Of a DNA stretch of 64,000 nucleotides, positions 17,301-24,249 are shown piece by piece. The stretch comes from Streptomyces rubellomurinus (GTDB lineage: Bacteria > Actinomycetota > Actinomycetes > Streptomycetales > Streptomycetaceae): NCBI RefSeq assembly GCF_000961885.1, contig NZ_JZKH01000001.1, positions 253,010-317,009 of the forward strand, written 5' to 3'. Under the pieces are notes generated by a model. The model saw nothing but the letters and a program-made list of their open reading frames with translations. It did not search any database and was not told where the DNA came from. Position numbers and translations under genes: made by a program. Each line of letters begins with the position of its first letter. Position 1 is the first letter of the stretch.

Positions 17301-19699
17301 TCGTGTCCTTCGGGAGCAGCCACCCCGACGACGTGGTCGACCTCGCCTACCACATCCCCTCCGCCGTCGACCTGCTGATCGCCATGCGGCAGTCGGGCAC
17401 CGCCTCCGCACAGCAGCTGGCCGACCAGCTGGCGGCCGCCACCTCCGGACTTCCGGCGGCCGACACGGTGCTGGCCGGGCTGACGGCGCTCGCGGACGTC
17501 CCGGCGGACGACTACCTGCCACTCGCCTTCGAGTTGCTGGACGTCTGCTCCCACCGGTGGGACGCCTGGGCCACCTCGCTGGCCACTCGGCGGCTCGGCG
17601 AGACCCGGGCGGCCGGCGTGCGGGGCGTCCGGATCGGCGGGTACGGCTGGGTGGAGAACCTCTACCCCGGCACGGCCAGGCCGTCGGACGGGTTCCTCCA
17701 CGCGCCCTCGCTGCACCACGCGGCGACCGCCGCCGTGCTGCGGTCGGGCTTCCTCGCCCACCAGGGCGCCCCGGCACCCGGGGGCGACAGCGACACCACC
17801 CCGCCCGCCGACGGTTCGGCCTCGCCGTTCGCCGTCGACCTGTCGTCCCGGCGGGCCAGGACCGCCCGCCGGCTGCTCGGCGGCGTCCACCGGGGCCAGA
17901 ACCTCGGCGCGCTGCTCGGCTACCGGTTCGAGCGGGCGCTGCACGAGGCGCACCTGGACCAGCAGAAGGACGCCTTCCGCCAGGCGTTCCCGGTACCCGT
18001 CGCCCCGGCGCCCCCGACCGGCACGCCCGGCCCCGACCCCCTGTGGGAGCGCAGCTCCGAGGCGATCGCCGCCCGGAACGTGGTGGACGGGGTCGCCCTC
18101 GCCCGGGCGCACGGCGCGGGCAGGGTGGACGCGGTCCTCGCCGCCAAGGGCTTTCCGGCCGCCGACCCGGGCACCCGGCCGATGCTGGACGATCTGGTGC
18201 AGGCGCTCGACGCGGTGAGCGACCTGCTGCTGGCCGAGAGCGTCCACCAGTTGGTCGGCGGCAACCCGATGCGCGCCGGTCTCGCCGCCGACACGCTGGG
18301 CAGTGGCGAGCAGGTGCCGGACCGGATCGACGTCCTGCGCACCCCGCACCGCGGGCGGGCCGTCACCCACCGGATCGCGGCGGTGCTGCCGAGCGACCCG
18401 GCGCGACCCGCCGGCTGGGGAACGGACGCCTTCTCGGCGCTCGAACCGCGGGTCGACGCCTGGATCGCCGACCTGCTCGGCCCGGCCGCCGGCTGGACGC
18501 TGTCCGGCACGGTCGCGGACGGGCCGGCCCCGCGTCCGTTCACCGTGACGCTCGACCAGGTGGGGTTCAGCGCCCTCGGTCTCGTGCTGGACGTCTCCGG
18601 CACCGTGCACCGGCGGCTGCGGGCCAGGATCCGCGAGCTGAGCGGGGCCGCGGGCCCGGAGGTCGGGTTCGGGCAGGGCTGGGACGAGCTGCGCGCGGTG
18701 GCCGGCCGGATCCAGGGGCTCCTGCTCGGCGCCGGTCCGCTGTTGCCGTCCCACCTGGTCGACGACCCGGCCGCGCCGGATCCGGGGGCGCCGGCGGGCC
18801 AGGCGGTCCCGGGACTCGATCAAGTGCGCACCCGCGTGGCCGAGTTCGTCGCGAACGTCCGCACCCCCGAGCAGCGGGACGCGCTGGGGATCGAGGGCGA
18901 CCCGGCCCGGCTCGACGCGCTGACGGCGGACTCGACCGCCCCCGGCTGGCTCGGCGAGGTCACCCGGGTGCTGGCGGAGTTCCTCGGGGCCGGGATCCCG
19001 TTGACACCGGTGCTCTCCGGCACCGCCCTGCCGCCGCCGGCGGACGGCGCGACCGGGTCGGCGGTGGCCGACTGGGTGCGCCGGTTCGCCAAGGTCCGTC
19101 CCGCCGTGCGGACCTGGTACGAGACCCTGCTGCTGGCGGAGGCCCGGGCCGGCCGGGCGAGCCGGCTGTCCGCCTCGCAGCTGCCGCCGGACGGCGCCTG
19201 GATCGGCGGCCGCTTCGACCCGCTCGCACGGCCGCCGGCCCGCCGGCACCTGGTCCGTCACACCGTCGCCGACCTGCCGGACGGCGGGCCGGTCGCGGGG
19301 ATGGTGTTCGACGAGTGGGTCGAGGTCCTCCCGGGCGCGGACGCCCTGGCCGCCGAACGGGCGCGGACGGACGGCGTCCCGGCGAACGGTGCCCCAGCGG
19401 ACGTCGTCGCGGCGGAGTCGGAGCTGACCGGGGTGTCGTTCCACTTCGACCGGCCCGACGCCAAGGCCCCGCAGGCGGTGCTGATCGCGGTGCCGCCCGA
19501 CACCACCCGCGGCTGGACGGCGGACGGCCTCGCGCTCGTCGTGCGGGACACCCTCGAACTGGCCAAGATGCGCGCCGTCGACCTCGCCGACCTTCCGCTG
19601 CTGGACAACATCCTCCCGGCCTGCCGGGTGGGCGACGGCGGTATCACGGACCTGGCGGCCGCGATCAGGCAGTTCTGGATCGACCTGGCGGAGGACTGA
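14324..19699 (+). CDS. Giant uncharacterised protein with N-terminal repeats (cassette protein A)
   Basis: 1791 aa, no signal peptide or membrane segment. Residues about 34-340 are three full and one partial degenerate beta-rich repeats of about 84 aa (see separate feature). The rest carries conserved-looking blocks: SVPIALLPVRIETKW and ARVYPDDIHVDSFEP (about 436-473), VGRQPYGLLPVTALDEW, GYGWVENLYPG and GFLHAPSLHHAATAAVL (about 1105-1140), and AVDLSSRRARTARRLLGG then GALLGYRFERALHE (about 1167-1210). I recall closely similar phrases in uncharacterised proteins of actinobacteria and other bacteria, but no function and no catalytic motif. The stop is 3 bp before gene B. Structural or scaffold roles are possible; I do not assign one. 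Confidence 0.8.
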   Translation: MPDIRIDSSSLTFPQFMIAGLNVPSIDGSAAPTISLAPGVYSVAQVSDQEESFHFKVTQEGTVDFDATFDGFLEGRGTTTLVLHGFPVTIDARALSHDLLLAITTGAGTLSRETAHDVRLLPAPAYTFQLSRGNTDYGFAVTHDGRVVLDPTLLGFAEVTDRSMVIHGFTITLDARELSHGLTPELPNWSGGNLSRTDTNELALIPFGEYAFFLVDGMSPFTFGLTRQGRIVIDDAFAGFARASWRTLTVFGYRLIVDGRALPFDLKPKFFGPAEAPLSRTTTHELTLIPAPQWALNPIGEPGAPVAIGLAPDGTVTQIESPGGLIVTLSPVTVPRESALGLRRALDDARLEHDLAQLDADARAVTLERVRAWVASQPASDVPLFSAASNKLRMEENGQSNRLRDLAALGAKVDAAAQRLADSLDAEAPLFGRRTSVPIALLPVRIETKWSADRRSIKARVYPDDIHVDSFEPRLTPAELDAAQKYWQAPGAQAWQDLLRVVSAPRAAWATRAARPGAATAPQLRDPGPRRAPRVTTLPSRWRFLGLVDGRAVVDQVGVDIPDPLPLGLLAADEAAPDHQHAEWAVDFRTAVDVGMAAELVLPPGYDHLDQLFVIGVSDLEPEAGAERLGQCLQGHLFSDGFDVLPVGAPTNNTPDTRTAWSARPTPMPPGPPPTLLKGTDGARLADALGLGDGSFLGECAGAARDGDSAIAALSLLSWWTLVDEVRSDAVLTDDNPRGSVLKDRNAQWLTIRSHLADHVRSRGPLPTVRVGRQPYGLLPVTALDEWVPAAPDGADALIVPWLQRLRHHWRAALTPGWIPRVTDGTPADWIAADILTRLPVSNDIVIRRELTSRGGLIRFDGISLRAPAPTVALGGIRSGLRWALPSELISNLAWTSNTKPPDYALVPRRLAPNADKYAALFANSARRLADAVGLLRGELTQEQFLTRWPMTADGNPAPTRPPTIFGEFGFPPPQGATDLVLVMLNSDLHGLFVSFGSSHPDDVVDLAYHIPSAVDLLIAMRQSGTASAQQLADQLAAATSGLPAADTVLAGLTALADVPADDYLPLAFELLDVCSHRWDAWATSLATRRLGETRAAGVRGVRIGGYGWVENLYPGTARPSDGFLHAPSLHHAATAAVLRSGFLAHQGAPAPGGDSDTTPPADGSASPFAVDLSSRRARTARRLLGGVHRGQNLGALLGYRFERALHEAHLDQQKDAFRQAFPVPVAPAPPTGTPGPDPLWERSSEAIAARNVVDGVALARAHGAGRVDAVLAAKGFPAADPGTRPMLDDLVQALDAVSDLLLAESVHQLVGGNPMRAGLAADTLGSGEQVPDRIDVLRTPHRGRAVTHRIAAVLPSDPARPAGWGTDAFSALEPRVDAWIADLLGPAAGWTLSGTVADGPAPRPFTVTLDQVGFSALGLVLDVSGTVHRRLRARIRELSGAAGPEVGFGQGWDELRAVAGRIQGLLLGAGPLLPSHLVDDPAAPDPGAPAGQAVPGLDQVRTRVAEFVANVRTPEQRDALGIEGDPARLDALTADSTAPGWLGEVTRVLAEFLGAGIPLTPVLSGTALPPPADGATGSAVADWVRRFAKVRPAVRTWYETLLLAEARAGRASRLSASQLPPDGAWIGGRFDPLARPPARRHLVRHTVADLPDGGPVAGMVFDEWVEVLPGADALAAERARTDGVPANGAPADVVAAESELTGVSFHFDRPDAKAPQAVLIAVPPDTTRGWTADGLALVVRDTLELAKMRAVDLADLPLLDNILPACRVGDGGITDLAAAIRQFWIDLAED
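14423..15343 (+). repeat. Protein-level repeats at the N terminus of cassette protein A
   Basis: Units at residues about 34-118, 119-202, 203-287 and a shorter one at 288-340. Shared pattern: LxPxxY, then F-x-hydrophobic-T-x-x-G-x-V, then hydrophobic-x-GF, then HGF-x-x-T-x-D-A-R-x-L-S-H, then LSRxTxxEL. DNA identity between units is low, so they are old duplications. The DNA here is less GC-biased than the rest of the gene and uses rare AGA codons (for example near 14715 and 14848). Confidence 0.75.
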
Positions 19700-19702
19700 C
19701 CG

Positions 19703-21334
19703 ATGCCCCGCGAGCACGTCGACCAGAGCGGGTCCTACCGCTACCGGCTGGAGCCGCTGTCGCGCACCGACGAGGTGGCGACGGGCCTGGCGGCCCGGGT
19801 CCACGATCCGGCGTGGGCGCTCGCCCGCCAGTGGCAGTTCGGGGAGTTCGCCGGGCAGGACGCCGGCTCGCCCGTCCTGGCCGTGGTCAGCGGGCGCAGC
19901 ACCCCGATCTCGGCCTGGCGCCCGGCCGCCGCGCCCGGCGTGCGGGAGGTGCACCCGTGGGTGCCGTACGACCCGGCCTCGGGCCCCCTCGACGCCCTGG
20001 TGGAGTCGGAGGGCGCCACCGAGCCGGACGAGTACACGCGGGTGGAGGGCGGGGCCCATTTCGTCCGGCTGCTGGACGAGGCGGGGCTGTCGTCCGCGCT
20101 GCCTCGGGTCCTCGCGGTGTACCGCTTCGACCCGGTGCCGGCGCCGTCCGGGCCGCCGGCCGGCCTGGTCACGCTCCTCGCGCCCCGGGTGCCCGACGCC
20201 GGCAAGCTGGCCGCGGACCTGGTCGCCGGTGCGCTGCGGGTGGACGGGCTCGCCGAGGTCGGCGCCCGCTGGCTGGCCTGGTGGCGCGGCATCGCACCGG
20301 TCGACACCCCGGACACGTTCGATCCGCACCGCTTCGAGCACCGGGCCGACTTCAGCTGCGGCACGAAGGTCTTCCACGCCGAGGAGTACCTCGGCGACGG
20401 CCTGGACTGGTTCAGCGTCGACCTCGATCCGGGCGCCGGCCCGGCGGCCGCGGCGCCGGACCTGCCCTTCAGCCACGAGGTGGTCCCCGCGACCGTACGG
20501 TTCGGCGGGATCCCGGCCGACCGGTTCTGGGAGATGGAGGACGCCCAGGTCGACTTCGGCGCGGCCGAGGTGTCCGCGCTCGACACCGGGCGGCTGCTGG
20601 TGATCGCCTTCGGCGAGGTCTACGGGAACGACTGGTTCCTCTTCCCGCTGGAGGTGCCGGTCGGTTCGCTGACGACGCTCGACGGCATCGTGGTCACCGA
20701 CTCGTTCGGCGACACCCGGACGGTGCGGCGGGCCGGCGGCGCGGACGCGGGCTGGAACCTGTTCACCGTCACCGGCACCGACGACGGCCTGCTGGTCATG
20801 CCCTCGGGGCAGGGCGCGGTGGGCGAGCGGCTGGAGACGGTGCTGCTCGCCCGGGACGAGCTGGCGAACCTCGCGTGGGCGATCGAGAAGTCGGTCACCG
20901 ACCTCCGCGGTGAACTCGTCGACCGCCGGGAGCGCTGGCTGCGCACCGCACCGAAGGGCACGCCGTGCACCGCAGCGCAGAGCTCGCAGTCCAGCGGGAC
21001 CGGCTCCTACGGGGTGCAGACCGTCGTGCCGGACTACTGGCTGCCGCTGGTGCCGCAGGCGATCGCCCTGGCGTCGATCCGGTTCGTCCTGGTGCAGCTG
21101 AACCAGCCCGGGGCGAGCTCGCAGCCGCTCGGCCGGCTGCTGCGGCCCGACTCGTCCGTGCCCGAGGAGGAGGTGCCGCGCGAAGGGGCGGAGGTGACCC
21201 GCAGCCCGGTGCTGGCGCGCTGGTACGACGGCTCCTGGCACCCGTGGGTCCGGCGGGAGAAGAACCCCGGCTGCGGCGAGAGCTCCAGCGGGCTGCTCTT
21301 CGACATCGTCCGGCCCTCGGAGACCTGGCCCTGA
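19703..21334 (+). CDS. Uncharacterised cassette protein B
   Basis: 543 aa, soluble, no known catalytic motif. The N-terminal block ARVHDPAWALARQWQFGEF followed by AGQDAGSPV is very distinctive; later GIPADRFWEMEDAQVDFGA and FGEVYGNDWFLFPLEVPVG, then VVPDYWLPLVP. I recall these blocks from a family of unannotated bacterial proteins found next to homologues of protein A. Start: ATG at 19703, 3 bp after the stop of A, with GGAGGA upstream, so A and B are translationally coupled and very probably function together. It converges with gene C across a 50-bp gap containing a hairpin. Confidence 0.8.
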   Translation: MPREHVDQSGSYRYRLEPLSRTDEVATGLAARVHDPAWALARQWQFGEFAGQDAGSPVLAVVSGRSTPISAWRPAAAPGVREVHPWVPYDPASGPLDALVESEGATEPDEYTRVEGGAHFVRLLDEAGLSSALPRVLAVYRFDPVPAPSGPPAGLVTLLAPRVPDAGKLAADLVAGALRVDGLAEVGARWLAWWRGIAPVDTPDTFDPHRFEHRADFSCGTKVFHAEEYLGDGLDWFSVDLDPGAGPAAAAPDLPFSHEVVPATVRFGGIPADRFWEMEDAQVDFGAAEVSALDTGRLLVIAFGEVYGNDWFLFPLEVPVGSLTTLDGIVVTDSFGDTRTVRRAGGADAGWNLFTVTGTDDGLLVMPSGQGAVGERLETVLLARDELANLAWAIEKSVTDLRGELVDRRERWLRTAPKGTPCTAAQSSQSSGTGSYGVQTVVPDYWLPLVPQAIALASIRFVLVQLNQPGASSQPLGRLLRPDSSVPEEEVPREGAEVTRSPVLARWYDGSWHPWVRREKNPGCGESSSGLLFDIVRPSETWP

Positions 21335-21339
21335 CCGGG

Positions 21340-21358
21340 CCGGACCGAGCCGGTCCGG
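21340..21358. terminator. Hairpin between convergent cassette genes B and C
   Basis: Perfect 8-bp inverted repeat CCGGACCG-AGC-CGGTCCGG inside a run of repeated GGACC units (21336-21375), in the 50-bp gap between the two stops. Likely bidirectional. Confidence 0.6.
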
Positions 21359-21384
21359 ACCGGACCGGACCGGGCCGCTTCCGA

Positions 21385-24249
21385 TCACGCGCCGCCGATC
21401 ATCCGCTGCGGTGAGAACGCCACCTGGAACGGCGGCCGGAAGACGATCCTCGCGAAGTCCGCCGCGTCCGGGCCCGGCCACGTGCGCGGGTCCACCAGCC
21501 CGGCGGGCGCGGGCGGCTTGCCGTCGACGACCCGCGGGACCACGAAGCCGTTGACCGTCGGCACCTGGTCCCAGGTCAGATCGGCCCAGGAGGTGAACGC
21601 CGACGGCGGGGAGGTCGGCTGGTCGAAGCCGAACTGCACCCCGCGCATCGGCTCGCGCAGCACGAACATCCAGTGCTCGGCCACCGCCTGCGCGGCCGCC
21701 AGACCGGCGAAGCCGTAGAGGTTGGTGCGCTCGTCCACCGGCAGCACGAAGGCCGGCTCCTGCCACCGCACGTCCGGGCCCTCGACGGTGCGGTCCACCG
21801 ACTTCGCGGCGAGGACGACGGTGCCCGGGTAGCGGCGCAGCACTTCGCCGCGGATCAGCAGCACCAGCAGGTCGTCGCCCTGGTGGGGGTCGTGCGAGCC
21901 GAGCTCGTCGCCGGTCGCCCAGCGGGCGATCTCGCCGTACCCGGGCCGGGCACCGCCCGGCGGCCAGAACCGCGAGAACGGGGTGCCCGCCTCGTCGGTC
22001 GGGTACTCCCGCCAGCGCAGTTCGCGGTTGAACTCCTGGTTCAGGCCGACCAGCAGGGCCTCCACGAACGCCGGGTTGGGCTCCAGCAGGGTGGCGGCGT
22101 CGTCCGGGAACGCGGAGACGCCCGGGACGGCCCACTCCGGCCACCGGCTGACCAGCTCCGCCGCGATCGGGAACCCGAACTCCGGGTGCGCCATGATCGG
22201 GCGCAGCGGCCGGTCGTCCTCGGTGCGGTCCCGCATCACCGTGGGGCCGAGCAGCGAGACCATCCGGCCCACCTGAAGGGGCACCGGCTGGACGGCGTCC
22301 CGGACCTCGCCGATGAGCGCCCGGGCGGTCGGCCCCGGGTCGGCCGCCGTGAACAGCGGCGCCGCGAGGGGCTCGACGCTCATCATCCGGCCGACCCCGC
22401 GCACCAGGGCGGGCTGCGTCATCGACCGCGGGTCGCGGTCGGTCGCCGCGGCCTGCGCCTTCACCAACAGGGCCTGGAACTTCTCCCGGGGGGCGTCGAA
22501 CTGCTGGAAGTCCCGGTAGTCCTCGGCGAGCATCCGCATCGTGGAGAGGAGCTCGTTGAGGGTCTGGGAGGCGAACACGGCCGACGGGTCGCCGACGACG
22601 GTGGACGTGGCCAGCGGCCCCTGGACCACCTCGGCGGGCGGGGGCAGCTGTGCCTGCTCCGCGCCGGCGAGCCACATCGACGGCAGGGAGGACTTCGTCG
22701 CCTTCAGGGCCCCGTCGACGAAGGCGTCGGTGGTGAGCACGCCGGCGGCCACGTCCCGCGCAGCCCGTCCCGTCCGGCGGTGCACCGCGCCGCCGCGGCG
22801 GGTCAGCCGGACGAACGCCGTCGAGGCGACGCCGTTCGGCACGGCGGAGGGTGCCAGGGCGTCCGCCAGCGTGCCGCTCCCCGCGCCGGAGCCGAACACG
22901 CCCTGGTAGGGCGAGAGTTCCGGCAGCGCCGCCGCGTCCAGCCCGCCGAGGTGCTTGTCCTGGGCGGCCCGGGCGCTCTCGGTGGCCAGCTCCGCCGCCG
23001 CGAGCAGCCGGTTGGCCTCGGTGACCGCGCCGATCTGCTCCCAGGCGCGGGCCATCAGGAACTCCTGCTCCAGCTGGACGTACCGGGCGCCGAGGGCGGC
23101 CGCGATCCGGTACTTCACCCGCAGGTTCAGCCGGTTCATCCAGCCGTCCTCGGGCACCGCCTGCACACCGGTGTGGTGGCTGCCGTACAGCGGCGGGGCG
23201 ACGGCCTTCTCGTCGCGGTCCACCGGGGCTTCGACCCGTGCCGGGTCGTGCCGCAGCCCGGGCGCGTCCAGCTGTCCCCTGAGGATCTCGCGGAAGCGCA
23301 GCATGCTCGCCGGATCGCTCCACTGCTCGTCGGCGGTGTCGGTGCCGGGGACCCGCAGGGCGCCGCGCACGGGGACGGTGAGCCGCGCGGGGGTGCCGTC
23401 CCCGAGCAGGTCGCGCAGCGGCCACGGGCACCGGACGTCGACCGTGCGGCTGCCGAAGTCGGGCAGATTCCGGCTCGCGACGGGCTGGACCCGGTGGGCG
23501 AGGTCCTTGAAGGAGCCGTCGTCCCCCGTGCGGAACCGCCAGGAGTGGTAGACCGGCAGCCGGACCTGCGCCTGCCCCGCGGTCCAGGCCTGCGCGGCCC
23601 CGTCGGCCGGCGGGTCGGCGCCGAGCCCGGCGGCGGCGCCGGCCTTGGTGGCCGGCACCACGCAGGCCAGCCAGCCCCGGTCGGCCTCCAGTCTGCGCGG
23701 GCAGATCAGCCGCGAGACGACGGTGTCCAGACCGGTGCGGACGTCCCGGGTGACGGCGGCCTCCGGTGTGTCGCCGTCCTCGATCCGGGCCTCGACGTGC
23801 GCCCACGCCCACGAGTCGGCCAGGTCCGGCAGCGCGGCTCCCGGGACGTCGACGACGGGCAGCGGGCTCCCCGGCTGCAGGGCGCCCTCGTCCTCGCGCA
23901 GCACCAGCAGCACCAGCCACGGCAGCGTGGCGGGGCCCGGCAGGCTGAGCAGCCACGGCAGCGAGGCGTCCGAGAACTCGACCTGGGCCAGGTATTCGGC
24001 CACGCCGTTCGGGCTGCCGGCGGGGGGCTCCTGCCGGACCACGGCGGCCTGGTCGAACCCGAGGGTGTCGCCCGGCCCGAGCAGTTGGAGGCTCGGGCCC
24101 GGGCGGTCGGGGAAGGTCTCGCCCGGCTGGTCCTTGAGGGTCCGGGTGATCTTGACCGCCGGGTCGAACGACGGCCGTGCCCCGGTGACCGAGACGGCGT
24201 CGGCCAGGGCGCCGAACGTGACGGAGGAGACGAACCAGCGTTGACTCAT
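21385..24249 (-). CDS. Uncharacterised cassette protein C
   Basis: 954 aa, soluble, no signal peptide. Conserved-looking blocks: PWLVLLVLRED (about 110-120), RLICPRRLEADRGWLACVVP (about 180-199), LPVYHSWRFRTG (231-242), LNLRVKYRIAAALGARYVQLEQEFL in mid-protein, and ELRWREYPTDEAGTPFSRFW (743-762) followed by VLLIRGEVLRRYPGTVV. I remember the last two blocks from unannotated bacterial proteins. Start: ATG at 24249 overlapping the stop of gene D (ATGA, 24246-24249); the frame stays open upstream only as a shadow of D. Translationally coupled to D. No enzymatic motif found. Confidence 0.8.
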   Translation of the reverse strand: MSQRWFVSSVTFGALADAVSVTGARPSFDPAVKITRTLKDQPGETFPDRPGPSLQLLGPGDTLGFDQAAVVRQEPPAGSPNGVAEYLAQVEFSDASLPWLLSLPGPATLPWLVLLVLREDEGALQPGSPLPVVDVPGAALPDLADSWAWAHVEARIEDGDTPEAAVTRDVRTGLDTVVSRLICPRRLEADRGWLACVVPATKAGAAAGLGADPPADGAAQAWTAGQAQVRLPVYHSWRFRTGDDGSFKDLAHRVQPVASRNLPDFGSRTVDVRCPWPLRDLLGDGTPARLTVPVRGALRVPGTDTADEQWSDPASMLRFREILRGQLDAPGLRHDPARVEAPVDRDEKAVAPPLYGSHHTGVQAVPEDGWMNRLNLRVKYRIAAALGARYVQLEQEFLMARAWEQIGAVTEANRLLAAAELATESARAAQDKHLGGLDAAALPELSPYQGVFGSGAGSGTLADALAPSAVPNGVASTAFVRLTRRGGAVHRRTGRAARDVAAGVLTTDAFVDGALKATKSSLPSMWLAGAEQAQLPPPAEVVQGPLATSTVVGDPSAVFASQTLNELLSTMRMLAEDYRDFQQFDAPREKFQALLVKAQAAATDRDPRSMTQPALVRGVGRMMSVEPLAAPLFTAADPGPTARALIGEVRDAVQPVPLQVGRMVSLLGPTVMRDRTEDDRPLRPIMAHPEFGFPIAAELVSRWPEWAVPGVSAFPDDAATLLEPNPAFVEALLVGLNQEFNRELRWREYPTDEAGTPFSRFWPPGGARPGYGEIARWATGDELGSHDPHQGDDLLVLLIRGEVLRRYPGTVVLAAKSVDRTVEGPDVRWQEPAFVLPVDERTNLYGFAGLAAAQAVAEHWMFVLREPMRGVQFGFDQPTSPPSAFTSWADLTWDQVPTVNGFVVPRVVDGKPPAPAGLVDPRTWPGPDAADFARIVFRPPFQVAFSPQRMIGGA

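Noticed and set aside
14684..23956. A 3090-codon open frame on the minus strand
   Set aside because: It runs antisense to genes A and B and through C in a wrong frame, is full of Arg/Gly/Pro low complexity, and has no recognisable domain. The conserved motifs are in the other frames. It is an artefact of extreme GC3 bias.
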